From: Anas platyrhynchos | Taxonomy: Eukaryota > Chordata > Aves > Anseriformes > Anatidae | NCBI RefSeq assembly: GCF_047663525.1 | Contig: NC_092602.1 | Span: 1,681,501 to 1,745,500, forward strand | Length of the DNA stretch: 64,000 nt | Direction of reading: 5' to 3' | In this document: positions 46,683-58,605 of the stretch, piece after piece | How positions within the stretch are numbered: position 1 is the stretch's first letter | How the letters are laid out: each line of letters begins with the position of its first letter | Program-made: the position numbers and the translations under genes | Notes under the pieces: model-generated | What the model was told of the DNA's origin: nothing | Database searches by the model: none | Seen by the model: the letters and a program-made list of their open reading frames with translations, nothing else

Positions 46683-49338
46683 GATAAAATGCTGAAATGC
46701 TCCGTTTCAAAGTCTCTACAAAAATAATTAGTCATGACTTTTTTTTTTTTTTACAGAACCAACACAAGTCTCTAGCTAAAACAAGCGCTTGTGGAAAAAT
46801 CCTTAAAATGGTGACATGAACACTACCTCTGTTCTCGCTGACTTTCAGTCTTGGTTTGTTTTTTCGTTTCTGTGAGAGGCTTTTCCCACAGCGCTTACCG
46901 TTGACCGAAGGTGTTCCCTTGCTGTTAACTGTAAAGTCCTGGAGGCGTTTGGCCGGGCTTTACTGCACTGAGTGCTCTCGTCACGTGAAGGAGTGTGAAG
47001 CTGTGTTCGTGTGACCAGGTGAATTGTCGTTGTCTCATGTTGGTGACGGAGCAGCACCCGGGCCGTGTTGCTGTCGGAGGCTGGTGCTCCCGTGGAGAGG
47101 TGTCTTGTCCTTTGGGTGTTGTTGCTGTCGTTGTGGTTTGTTCACGTCCTGGTGATAAGGACGAGCCTGGCCAGCGAGTGACCGCGGACCCTCGTGGCGG
47201 TGGGGACCCTTGGTGAGGCTGTCGGTGGCATGGGGTGGCTCTCGTGGTGCCCTAAAACCCCAGCAGGCAATAGGTGAGCGTGCATCTTCTGCTGTCCTTG
47301 GGGGCTGAGGATCAGTTCCTGTGCCCTCGCTTTCCCTGCAGCCTGTGGCAGTGGGGAAATTCCCGTAGGGCTGCCAGGGGGCGAATCCTGCTCTCCCCTG
47401 GGGGTGCACGCAGGGTTTGGGGTCTGGCAGAGGGCAGTGGTACAGCAGGGTGCTGTGAGCAGCCAGAGCTGTGCAGGGTGGCTCACAAACACCGGGTTCC
47501 TCCCCGTGGTACTGCAGCCACCCCATCGGGCGAGGCTGCCAAAATTATGGCTTCGCTCGGGTGGGATTTGGCCACCGGAGACCAAGTCCTGGTGCAGAGA
47601 CCGTGCTGCCTCCTCCATCACCCTGACCTGAGCACGAGCCTCGGGCTTCAGGTTTTGAACATCAAGCAGAAAAATGGGCTCACAGTGGAGAGAGTGGAGC
47701 AGCAAAGGCACGGGTGAAGGAAGAGCTTGGGAAGCACACAGGGGACGTCCCCACGTCCCCCCCAGACCCGTGACAGCCCCCGCTCCTTCAGGGCATAGCT
47801 TGAAGCAGGCCTGGGGGGCAAAGCAGACCCTAAAACCCAGAACTTTTTTTTTCCCTCGAGTACAAGACCCCGCTCGTTTATATTAACAGTGTGAGGAGTT
47901 ACGGGGACTGGGAATCAGTAAATGTGTCCCTCTTTAAGGACTGTTAAATTTCGTGGACGTTTTGGAAGCCACGCTGCCTCCTGTCCCGTGAAAGGTGCTT
48001 GGAAGCGAAGCTCAACGTGAGGGAACCTGGAGGAGACGCGAGTCCTGGCCTTGTTTAGGGTGGGAACTGGGGGCTCGTTTTGGACCCAAACCTTCCCCAG
48101 TGCTCCGTGGCTGCCCGAGGTGTCCTGGCCACCAGGGGTTCACGGTCCCCGCAGTCGTATCCCCGTTGCTGTCCGTGTCTGTGGCAGGTCCTGATGCCTG
48201 TGGGTGGCAGAGGGACAGGCAGCGGGGACGCTGGGGCTCTGCCTGATGCCCGCAGGCTCCGTGCAGCCCCCCCAGGGCCCGTTTTGGTGCCGTGCTCCCC
48301 CCGCAGCCCCCAGCACACCCGGCAGCCCTGAGGCTTGCAGGGTCCTCTCGCATTTCCCAGCCGTGCGGACACCTCCCTGCACTCCCCATCGCTGCCCGGC
48401 CAGGGAAGAAGCTCAGAAAGACGCCCCGAGCTGATGCAAGCGCCCACGTTCGTTTCCTTCCCGTTTTCTTGAGTGCCTGCCCAGCCCTGCTGTGCGCTGA
48501 CCGCTGGAGCCCGGCGGTGCCACCGATGCCACCGGGCAGGGACCTCCTTCAGGAGCCGTGCTCACGGCCAACGTGTGCTAGGAGCACTCGTGTGCCATTT
48601 CGGGGGGGTTTGTAGCCAAACCTGACGCTTGCAGACTTCGTTAGATTTGTTGCATGAGAAGGTAGATGTCTTTTTTTATTTTATTTTTTTTCCTCTTCCA
48701 CGTATCGTAATTGTTCTTTTCCAATGGAGTGCCTTAAGAATAGTTTACAAATACTGTGTATTTATGCTGAGCTGTTAAACTCCGCTGTTTTGCTGTTCAT
48801 ATTTTATTTTTTGGTGCTTTTGGTGTATCCGGTGGCAGTCTCAGACCGTTACCACTTCCTCACGGCGACCTCCCAGCCCGCAGGGCTCGGCGCTGCTCCA
48901 CGCTTCCCCTTGGCCCGGCGCAGGGTGCCCCCCGTTTATCTATGCATTGTTTAATTGGGGAGGGTCTGGGGGTGCTCAGCCAATTCCCAGGCACGGCCCC
49001 AACCCGGCCCCATCCCAGAAAACCCCAAATGCACCAAACTGGCACCTTATTTCCAGTCCGGGCGCTGTCGGGCCGTCTGATGCCCCCGGGGTGTCCCGGC
49101 TGGGGCTGGGGGGTGGGTGAGTCCCGTGGAGCCGTCCCCGTGCATTGCTGTACTCTGTGGTAACCGTGTTCCTCTTATTCCATCCTATTTCTTACTTCTG
49201 GTTTTATATTTAAATGCGCAGGATCTTTTTTGTACTGTACGTTCGCGGTAGGGGACGCAAAATGCACTTTTTTTTTTTTTTTTTTACCTTGGTTTGTAAA
49301 AACGTACTGTATATTTTATGTGCTTCTCGTGAGAAAAA

Positions 49339-49344
49339 AATAAA
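49339..49344 (+). terminator. SSH1: SSH1 distal poly(A) signal AATAAA
   Basis: Sits between two T-runs (49268-49287 and 49345-49361), preceded by AU-rich transcript-end sequence and followed by a strong G/T-rich element (GTGGTTTGCGGTGGTTTTGG). Confidence 0.65.
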
Positions 49345-49362
49345 CTTTTTTTTTTTTTTTTT

Positions 49363-52300
49363 CCTTTTACAAACGTGGTTTGCGGTGGTTTTGGGGGGTG
49401 GGGAAGGATCACCCTGGCCGTGGGGAACGATGGGGTGGAAAGGGAAGGATGAGACCAGCACAAAATATCCAAGCAGCGGCCGCCCCCTGGCTCCCATCTC
49501 CCTTTCCCCATGAAATCTCTTCCCAGCTCTGCTCCCGGCTGCTCTCTGCCTCCTTTGGGTCCTGGCTTTCTTCTGCCATGCCAAAAGCTGGACTGGGAGC
49601 TGCTTTTGTCCCTCCTGGTTGCGTCCTTGCCGTGCTGGATGCGTTTTGGCTGCCCTGCTGGGACGGCGAGCAGCACAGAAACACACCCGGCTTGTGGCTG
49701 GGGCTCACCTGCGGGTTTTTTTCAAGGGGAAAAGGGAACAAAACACAAATACGCTTAAATCCCGGAGGCAGAAAAAGAACTGAAATCGGTATTTCTCTGT
49801 CCAGCCTCATTTCTGGCTCTGAGGACCAGCAGGGCAGCCACATCGCAGCGACGCCTGCTCCGTGCCGAGCCGTCCCCATGCAGGGAAAGGATTTATTTGG
49901 AGAGGGTCTCGGTGATCCAGCAGCACCGGGGGCTCTGCGATCCCATTCCTGCCCAATGCTCTCCTCCAAAAAGCAAAAACCCAGCGTGGAAGCCGGGGAG
50001 CTGAATCTCCTGCCCCGAGCCCAGCCTGCTGCCGCCCCCCGATCCGCCCGGCCCGGCCCTTCCTGGGCATCCACCAAATTTTGCCTTTAAAGGCAAACAG
50101 CGAGCGGCGGCCCCGCAGCCCTGCGAGGAGCCTCGGTGCTGCCCGGGATTGTTCTCGCTCTCGGAGCCGCTTCGGGGAGGAACATGTCAGTGTTTACCTT
50201 GGCAGGGGAGCAAGGCGCAGGCTGGGGATGCTCTCCGCTCTTGGCACCCTTTGCTAATTGCCTCAACGAGTTGTTACCCCCCCCCTCCCCCCCAGCCACC
50301 CGAAATGTTTGCTTTTTAGGTTTTTGGGTGCTGTTTTGGGCAGGCAGCATCCATCACCCACCTGCCAAGGGCAGCCAAGCCTCGAGTCCTGCCTGCCCTT
50401 CTCATTTGAGTGGCAGGGGGGTGAATTAAATGATTTATCTCCCCCCCCATAGGGCAAATCGGCTGCAAGGAGCGAGCCTTGGGGTGGGCTTGGGGAGTTT
50501 TGGGTCTGCTGAGCCCTGAGAGCACCTCGGCGGGCACCGAGCCCTTGGGGGGGGGGAGCTGTGAGAGCCCCCCCAGCCCCACATCAAACCCCACCGGGGA
50601 CACCAGGATCTGTTTTTTTTTTTTGTTTTTTTCATTCTGGTGTTGGAGGAGCAGCAGCCCAAATTCACATCCTGTTGTGATGTTGCCATGGCAAAGCCCG
50701 GGCAACATCTGGAGCCAGCGCGTTCCCTCCGAGGGCCGTCAGGGCGTTATTTATATCAATATCTTTATACAGCCCCCGTGGGCAGCTCGTGGCTGGGGCA
50801 CAGCCGGGTGCCGGGCTCCCCCCCCACCCTGGCTGCACGATTTGGGGCTGGGGGACTGCGGGGCTGGGGAGCGGGCATCAGGAATAAAAGATTTCCAGAG
50901 CAGAGCCTCGGAGGTGGCACCGCCCAGCTGCTGCCCCCCTTTTGTCCCGGTGGCGGCACCGAGGATGCTCGGGGAGCTGTGGCTGAGCTCACCCCGTTGG
51001 TGCCAACCTCGGCCCCCGTCCTGGCACCGCCGCTGCCCTAAAAGCGTCCTCCCCTCTGGCTCGAGGGCCGGGTGGCAGCAGCGTGGCCGTGGTTGCCATT
51101 TCCTTTTATGCAGACAGCCCGGGAGCGGGCACGGCGCTGCTCCCCCGTTGGGTTTTTGGAGTTCGATGAGCAGCTCCCAGGGGAAAGCAGCGCGGCCACA
51201 ATCCCTGGAGGCTGCTCCCGGGCTCGGGGCTTTTTCCCCTCCGTGCTTTGCCCGCAGAGCTGGGGAGAAGCTCTGTGCTCCTTGGTTTTGCTGAGCCCCT
51301 CTTGGCAGGCTGGGGGGTGACAAAATTGGGGTGCTCCAACCCTGCTGTGCGCCTGGCAGCCCCAAAATCAAGAGAATGATTTTTGGGAATGATTTGGGGC
51401 TCATCGTTTGGGAGGAAGAGAAAATCAAATCGGTTTTGCTATGGGCAAGCAGGGCATTGCCTCAAAGAGAAAAAACTGAGTTATCGGCCAAGCGTCTGGT
51501 GCCCATGGAGGGGTTTTTTTTGGGCAGCCTCGGCGGGGACAAGAGGTGTTTGGTCTCGCTGTGGAGCAGCTCCACCGGCAAGGCTGATAAGGAGCGGGGC
51601 AGGAGCCGTCCCTGGCATCCTCCCACGCTGACCCGGGGGTAACGCAGGAAGCAGCACCCTCCGGCGTGCCCTTTGGGACAATTTAGGTGTTTTTTTTTTT
51701 TTTTTTCGCATCCCAGCTCGGGATCCTTCCCTGGGGCCGGACAGGCGTCCGGCAGCGTTGGACCATAAAAGGCAAAGCGCCGCGGAGCCGCTGCCATGCC
51801 AGGCATCCACGGCTGCGTGGCCGGGGCCCGAGCCTTGCAGCCCCCCCCTGCTCCCCCCTCCACAGCCGCCGGGGGATTTTCAGGAGCCTGCTTGGCAGCA
51901 GCAGCATCCGAAGGGAGGCCCGTCCCGCTCGGAGGCTCGTTTGGAGAACCCCCCGGCACATTAGCAGGGAATTTTTGAGGAGTTTCGGCTCGCAGGCTCC
52001 TAAGGGGGGCTCGTATCCGAGGATGCTGTTGGGTTTTGCTGTTTATTTCGGGTGTAATTCTCCTGCCCCAGTAATTCCCCGAGCAATATAACGTATTCCT
52101 GCTGATAAGTGCAGCCACTCCGTGTCTCCGCGAGCTTTACACGGAGCGTCTCCAGCCCCGGGGGCCCCGTGCCAGCACCGCGCTGCTTCCCAGCAAGGAG
52201 AGGGCTTGGGGGCACTGGGGGGGGTGCCAGGCTCTGCCCAAAAATCCACAGCAGAGCCGAGGGGGGCGATCCCGCTGCAGCGTTTGGCCTGGCACCGCAT

Positions 52301-52622
52301 CAGTGCGAGCAGCGAGAGCGGAGGGGAGCCGGGGTGCGTCGCTGCAGCGGGCTGGGGAAAGGAGGAGAGGCCCCGGAGAGGGATGAGCAGCGAGTTTTGG
52401 CTGTGAGGGGCCATGGGCTGGCCGAGGAGAAGCTTCTGCGGCTGCTGGGGTGGGCTCGGCCGGGGTAGGGAGCGGCTCTGTGCCGGGAGGGAGCCCCCTG
52501 CCCCGTTACCGGCCGTGCCAACGTGAATTTCCCACCCCGGCTGGCCGTGAGGCTGCGAGGCTGCCGGTTCACATGCCCCGGGGCTCGGAGAGGTTTCCAA
52601 GCTGCCCCCCGTGTCTCTCCAG
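49363..52622. other. GC-rich spacer between SSH1 and the unknown gene
   Basis: Very GC-rich, with short homopolymer runs (G8-9 near 50548, T10 near 50612, T17 near 51690). Several long open frames exist on both strands but show no conserved domain and simple-repeat-like composition. The 5' exon and promoter of the unknown gene beginning at 52623 should lie here, or in the GC-rich part just before it. Confidence 0.5.
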
Positions 52623-54056
52623 GCGCCGGAGGAAGGAGAAAGGCGGTGCCGGAGCTCTGCCGAGCCCCAAGGTGGGAAGAGAGCCCGGGCGGGTGGACCG
52701 GGGATCACGGGGAGCGAGCTGGCAGCCATGGAAGCATCCACCTGGCAGTCCCGCGGATATTTACGGGATGACACAAGTCAGGCACGAGGCAGAGACTGCG
52801 CCACGTCCCGGGCAGCCTCTGCAGTGGCATGCCAGGATTACGCCCTGCTGCAGCAGAGTCCGCGCGGCCAGGAGGGCCTGGGGCACCTTCCCCAGCCCGC
52901 GGCCGAGGCGCACGTCCCTGCCGGGGCCCCGATGAGCGGCAGCAGCTCGGATGAAGGCGCCGCACGGGCAGCGAGGGGGAGAGGGGAGGAAGGAGAAGCC
53001 CCTCCGAAGGTGTACGAGATGCAGGTCGGGCACAGGTGGCCGGGCTCCGGCCGGACGGTGAAGCCCGTGGTGTATCGGCTGGAGGAGAGCGAGTACCGGC
53101 GGCTGCTGCAGGAGGCAGAAACGGAGCCCGAGGAGGAATGGGAGGCGGAGTGCGAGGTACCTGTGCTCCAGGAGAGCTACCCGGGGAACGGGAAGGTGGC
53201 GAGTCCGAGCCTCAAGAGGATCAACGCCTTGCAAGGAGCCCTGCGAGGGCAGCTGAGCCGCTCGGACTCGGAGAGCAGCCTGGAGAACCGGGCGGTGAAT
53301 AAAGCCGTGCCGAGCTGCCCGGCGGAGGGGAACAAACCCAGCGTCCCCATCAGGTCCGACAGCTTCGAGCGCAACGCCTTGCTGATGGATTACATCCTGC
53401 AGAGCAAGCAGGAGGCAGCGGCAGCCGTTCCCCACCTCCCCAGGGACGGCAGCAAGGCGGCCGAAGGCTTCAGGCAGGCACTGGGCTTCGCCCCGCCGCC
53501 CGGCACCGCCACCCCGGACCCTTGCCAAAACGGCGAGGAGGACGCGGTCAGGAAGCCCGAGGTGGACTGGCAGGTGGCGAAGAGCCTGGAGAGGATGGTG
53601 ACGGCGGCCGCGGCGGCGAGAGACGCCGGGAAGCTTTCAAGGCAGAACAGCAGCCAGCTCCTGGAGAGCAGGGAATGGCTGGAAGAAGTCGATTTGGAGC
53701 TGTTGGATTCGTACAGCGTGAGAAAAACCCCTCCGGCCCCTCCGGTCAGGTCGCACAGCAAAGAGAGTTTGGCTTTGAGCATGAGCAAGACGGTGGCGCT
53801 GACCGAGGCGCTGCTGGAGCCCTGCAGCTCCCTGGCAAAGCCTGCCAAGGAGCAGAGGGCGGCCGCGGGCGAGCGCGGCGCGGAGCAGCCGGCGGGAGGG
53901 AGGGCGCCGGGAGGAGGGGGCCCCGAGGAGCAGGAGCGGAAGGGGAGGAAGAGCCAGGAGGAGGATGAGAAAGTGCTCAAGGTCGCCGACGCCAAGAAAA
54001 CCTTCGAAAAGGCAAAGGCAGCGGAGGGGAAGGCGGCGGCCAGCAGCGCCAAGAAA
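52623..54056 (+). CDS. Large coding exon of an unrecognised charged, Ser-rich protein
   Basis: I do not recognise this protein. A clear acceptor (GTGTCTCTCCAG, ending at 52622), an open frame of about 1.43 kb and a donor (GTGAGG at 54057) define an internal or first coding exon. The first ATG in good context (GCAGCCATGG, 52728) gives 443 codons plus one base. The frame is also open back to the acceptor, so coding could begin further upstream. Visible features from that ATG are a low-complexity first 90 residues, then VYEMQVGHRW, GRTVKPVVYRLEESEYRRLL (acidic helix), SRSDSESSLENR, IRSDSFERNALLMDYILQSK, LSRQNSSQLLESREWLEEVD, TPPAPPVRSHSKESLALS and a Lys/Glu/Ala-rich helix ending KTFEKAKAAEGKAAASSAKK. 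Codon use is G/C-ending. The SRSDS and SRQNS motifs suggest basophilic kinase or 14-3-3 sites, and the style recalls cytoskeletal scaffold proteins, but that is inference. No transmembrane segment or signal peptide is seen. Confidence 0.75.
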
Positions 54057-55110
54057 GGTGAGGAAAGGGGAGGTAAAAGGAGGGGGGCTCGGAGCAGCGC
54101 CGGGGGGCAGAGGTGGCACGGTGGGGGCGCGGTGAGGGCGCGGAGCTTCGCAGAAAGCCGGTGCTGGAAGGAGCACGGAGCAGCTGGGAGCCACGCGGGG
54201 GTCGAGCTGCGGTCCTGGCGAGGTGGGAGGAAAAGCAGGAGGCGGTTTGGGTCCGGCAGCCTCGAGGAAACGCTTCTGGCAGCGGCTCCGTTCCGCGGGA
54301 AGGGGCTTTGCTGCGCAAAGGCTCCATGGATGCAGGTGGTGCCGTGCCCATCCAGCCGGGCTGCTTGCCAGGAGCAGATCCAGTGCCGAGGTGCCTGTGC
54401 TGGACCTGCTCCCCCTTCACGTGTGCTCCTCTCCGCTGGGCCACCCGGTGTCATCGAGCTCTGTAATCACAGCAGGGCGAGGTGGGGTTTATTTTCCTCG
54501 GGTCCTTTCCCTCCCGCGCTGTGACTTAGCTGGACGAGGCGTCCGGGGAATGGCACCAATTTGGAAGCCATTTCACTGCGGAGAACCGAATTTTTGGGGA
54601 GTTGTGCTGGTGAAAGGTGGGCAGGGGTGGATGGGGAGAGGCGAGAACCCAACGCTCGGTCCCGCAGGGATGGGGTCAGACCCTGCTTAACCCGCACCCC
54701 CTGCTCACTGACAGCCTGCGGTGGGGGAGCGCCTTATAAGGGAAAATACACGTGCTCGGGGCAAGGAAATCTGTGCTGGTTTGGGGTAGAATTAAGGTAT
54801 TTCCTTAAGGAATAGGTGTGATCAGCCCGCCAGGCCGGGTACATCGTGCTGTCAATGACTCGCGTTGAAAAGCAGCCGCAGCACCAAGCCAGAATAAAAA
54901 CACTGATGTGGGGTTTGTTGGGTCCGTGGTAACAAACAACCCACAGCCAAAAAAAAACAGATCCTAGCCTCTTAGGGAACCTCTGGAGACACGTTATCCT
55001 TCTCACGATGTAAAGAAATAGGACGGGGAAGTGATGGCAAGCTGAGAGCCGTGGAGGTGCCGCGATAGGGAGCGTCAGGGCCGGCTTCTCGCTCTGCTGT
55101 CGCTGTGGTG

Positions 55111-55180
55111 TCTGCTTCAAACATTTCTGCTTCAAACATTTCTGCTTCAAACATTTCTGCTTCCAACCTTTCTGCTTCTC
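55111..55180. repeat. 15-bp tandem repeat, 4.6 copies
   Basis: The unit TCTGCTTCAAACATT starts at 55111, 55126 and 55141 with identical copies, a diverged copy starts at 55156, and a partial copy at 55171. On the minus strand it reads as a repeated MFEAE pentapeptide, but there is no other sign of coding. Confidence 0.9.
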
Positions 55181-55269
55181 CCCACGCCTCGAGCCGCCCG
55201 GCTGCACGAGCACACCCCGCGTGCCTTGACCTCTGTGTGATCCCTTTCTTCTACCTCTGATTTTTCCAG

Positions 55270-55342
55270 CGCCTTGGGTCCAGCTCGGTCCTAGCCAGCA
55301 GGGAGAGAAACAGAGCGCGATGGCAAAAGGCTTCAGGACTGG
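55270..55342 (+). other. Candidate second exon of the unknown gene
   Basis: The acceptor CTCTGATTTTTCCAG ends at 55269 and GTGACT follows at 55343. The 73 nt between them stay open when joined in phase to the exon ending at 54056 and would add APWVQLGPSQQGEK followed by QSAMAKGFRTG. The fit of both splice sites and the phase is suggestive, but a stretch this short can be open by chance. Confidence 0.2.
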
Positions 55343-58116
55343 GTGACTGATGAGGACGGGACTGGGCTGTGTGCTCAGTGTAACGCGGAGAGCCGCAGGA
55401 ACCACGGCGCCCAGCCTCACCTCGCTTTGGCCACGCTCAAAACCCCTGCTCACTGCCTGGCCGGTTTTTGTCCTGCTCCTCAGGACGATAAAAAAGTGCC
55501 AAGCCCGGGAAATTCACGTTGTAAATAAAATACAGCTTGCTTTTTTCACCTTTTTTTCCTTTTTTTTTTGTGTGTGTTCTGCTTTCTTGTCTCTCTCCTC
55601 CTAGTTAATCCTGCGGTGTAGCGGAGGTAGCGACAAAGGCAACCCCATCTGTTGCAACTAACTCATTGCTTCGTTTTTATTTGGTGTCCTGATGTCTTAA
55701 TGAGGTTTGGGGACCACCTCCCCTTTAGTGCAAAAATGGAAAAAAAAGAAAAGAAAAAAAAAGAAAGGAAAATGTGTTTTATGCCCCTGTGTATTTTATG
55801 ACCCTGTGAATTTTATGACCCTGGGCAATGATGGGGAAGAAAAATACAGGGAGATGGAGAGGAAAAAGCCAAGCTGGAGTTTAATTTCAAGGTTTCCTTT
55901 TGGTGTAACCCCACTGGGCATTTCTGTGCCCCCCCTGCCAGCATCTTGGGGTGGACGTGGCTGACGCCCGTGTCGCTGCACGTCGCATGCAGCAGGGCTG
56001 TGTGTACGTAGTGAGAGCTTTATGAAATGTGCATTAAATCATTTACAGCAGCAGCATCAATGATTGATAACCGCCCCGGCCTAATGCTGCCTCCTGGCTG
56101 CTTGCTGCCCCCGGGGGTCCCCGGCCGGGCTGCGGGGAAGGGGCTGGAGCTGAGCCCCCCCTTTTGCTGTGTCGGGGGCACGAGGAGGGGGCAGATCTGC
56201 CCTTAATCCACTTCATCCTCCGCCGTAATTCACACGTTCATCTTGTCTCCCTGTCCACATCCCCGACGCGCTCTCACACTTGGCCCTTCCCGGCTGCTGT
56301 TTTAAAATCCCGGCTGAACGCCTCGCTCTCGATATTTTCATTTCCTAATTCCACAGCTCCCCTTTCTGGCCGAGGACTGAATAAGGCCCAGCTGAGCGGG
56401 CTGTGCTGGGGGGAAGGAGCTGAGCACCACAGGGCCACCGCCACGAGCTGGCCGCTGGCACCTCTGAGAGCCACCAGACCTCGGCAGCTCTCAGGATTTG
56501 GTGATTATCCAAAAATCCCCGAAATATGAGGCTGGTGAGCGGCGTGGGGTGAAGCCACCCTCGCCTTTCGGTGTGAGCCTGATGGGTGGTGAGGAAGCGA
56601 GGCAGAAAGAACGGATCGGATGCCGTGCTTTGGATAGAAAGCATCGGGATTTGTCATTGCAATCGGCTCAGATTGCTCTACGTAACACTAAAATGATAAA
56701 AAATAAATAAATAAGCACAGCCAGCAGTAAAACAGCACCACGCCAAAGGGAGCAGCTCCCCCCAGCACTGCTGGATCTGGTGCAACTCCACCAAGAGAGC
56801 CTGGGGGGAAGAAATACAAAAACAGCCTTTGGGTAGGACGGCCTGGTGCTCCCTGTCATTTTTTCTCTAAGTGTAATAAATCCAAAGGCTTCATAAAATA
56901 ATAGAAAGATAGCGGACACAAACGTTCTGGAAAAGTTGCATAACTCGGATGCTTGCAGTCCCAAAATCTGAAAGATGAAGTGCTGGGTCTGGCATGGTTT
57001 GTATGACTTAGCAGCTAAGCTGCAAAACAAGCGGACTTTCAATCGCTGATCTCTCTAAACCCTCTGCAAGCCGTTTTTCCTCCGCTCACAATATCTTTAG
57101 CCACGAGGATTTAGGCAAATTGAAATGTTTGAGATAAATTCATCCCCCAAGTGACTTTCCTGGGGCTGGCTGCCTGGGTCGCCGTCCAGCCGGGCTTGCT
57201 GGGCCACGTTGCTCAACGCCAGCCAAGCCCCAAAATCTTCTCCTCGGGGAGGTGCCTCGCTCATCACCAACATCTGCCCTGCCCCGGGGAGCTGCTCAGA
57301 CCCTAATGAAGTCCTCCCCAGCAGACAGCCACCACTTTCCATGAAGGGTTTGCTCGAATGTCTTATCTAATTGTCCTAAAATGCTTCTGTTAGCACGGTG
57401 CCCACCCAGCATCGGGGAGGGGACTTGCACGGGTGCGAATTCTTGAGGTTTGTTTCAATTCTGCTAAGGATTTGCCCCGTGCTGGGGGTCACATCTCGGG
57501 CAGGTGATGAGGAGCTGTGCTCCACACCTTTGAAAACAGCCCTTGTACCTTCTGGTCCTCCTTCCTCCACCTTTTCTAAACCAGAGCTGATGAGGCTGGG
57601 CTGGCAAAGAAGGCTGGGGGCATACTGAATGCGTGACTTATAAGGCACGTCAAGATCGTCTTAGTAATTTATGGCATGGATGGAATAGATGCATATTTGC
57701 AAGCAAGCTAATTTTAGCCGCTGACATAAGTTTCAGAGGTGGAGCCTGCAGACACGGTGCTGTTTCCCTATAAAGGCTGCGAGATGGGCTGTTTGCAGCA
57801 ATCGTGCATCGGTGTAGCACGGGGTAAGGTGCGCGATGCCTTAAAGCAGTCAGATGTGCTTTGGAATAAATTCTCGGCCTTTTCTGCAAAATTTAATGAT
57901 CAGGCGTGCTCGTGCAGACAAAATAGAAGGACGAAATTTGTTGTCGGATTCCTTGTAGCTGCAAGAATTTGGTAATAGGATATTTTCCTCTACAAAAATT
58001 AGAATTTGTGACATATTTTGACAAGCTGCTGGGCTTGCACCACACTGGCTATAATTTAAGTACTGTTTGTTAGAATTATTTCATTCAGCTGAAGTGATGA
58101 AGATTACTGTTTACAG

Positions 58117-58319
58117 AGGAACCACAGAGCATGTGTAAATCCCCAGCCATTATTTCTGCTGTTGAGACTTCAGCCCGAAATATTTGTCATTTCTTCATCG
58201 CCTTGTATGGTGATCTGCTGGGATTTACACGGCTCGTTAATCCAGGTCAGGATCTGAGTGATGCTTGGAACGTTTCCACCCAAACGATCGATGAAGCATT
58301 AGTGAAAATTCAACAGGTA
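58117..58319 (+). other. Candidate exon or conserved element
   Basis: The acceptor-like TACTGTTTACAG ends at 58116, the frame is open for 203 nt (for example SPAIISAVETSARNICHFF, DAWNVSTQTIDEALVKIQQ), and GTATCA follows. I cannot link it to a known protein. Its moderate GC content contrasts with the GC-rich unknown exon upstream, so a non-coding explanation is at least as likely. Confidence 0.2.
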
Positions 58320-58605
58320 TCATTTCCTCTCCTTTTAATCACTCCCATTTTAAATGGATGCCAAAATCCCACTTGTTGTTATTTCTAAGCTGCTGGGTGG
58401 TGCTGGGTACTTCTGCCTTTGCTGTTGTGTTTCAGACCCAAGGAAAGCATCTCCTGGTACGCGATTACAACACCATTTCAAGCTTGTTTTGAGCTAGAAG
58501 CTGTACCCATGCAGTACCACAGCATTACAAGTGCCGCTGTGTGTTTGCATGAACAATTCCAACAACGTTTTAACCCAGATGCACGGGTTCAGAACATATC
58601 AGACT

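Larger units (their letters stand above)
46336..49362 (+). other. SSH1: SSH1 3' UTR (probable extent)
   Basis: The 3.0 kb after the stop has no supported exon. It contains a proximal AATAAA at 46527-46532 with G/T-rich sequence after it (TGTGTGTGAATTG) and a distal AATAAA at 49339-49344. Mammalian SSH1 transcripts also have long 3' UTRs, so the distal site is the likely main end. A perfect hairpin lies at 46643-46682. Confidence 0.6.

Noticed and set aside
47142-47711. 189-codon minus-strand open frame in the SSH1 3' UTR
   Set aside because: Antisense to the probable 3' UTR, with no conserved motif or promoter.
49409-50077. 222-codon minus-strand open frame
   Set aside because: No splice context, domain or recognisable composition; a GC-driven chance frame.
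50479-51294. 271-codon plus-strand open frame downstream of SSH1
   Set aside because: Crosses homopolymer runs, has overlapping open frames on the opposite strand, and shows no domain. This is expected in GC-rich DNA with few stop codons.
54057-54524. Continuation of the unknown open frame to a stop at 54524
   Set aside because: Beyond the GTGAGG donor the translation becomes Gly/Arg/Trp-rich without the helical pattern seen before, which looks like intron. It cannot be fully excluded if the exon is terminal.
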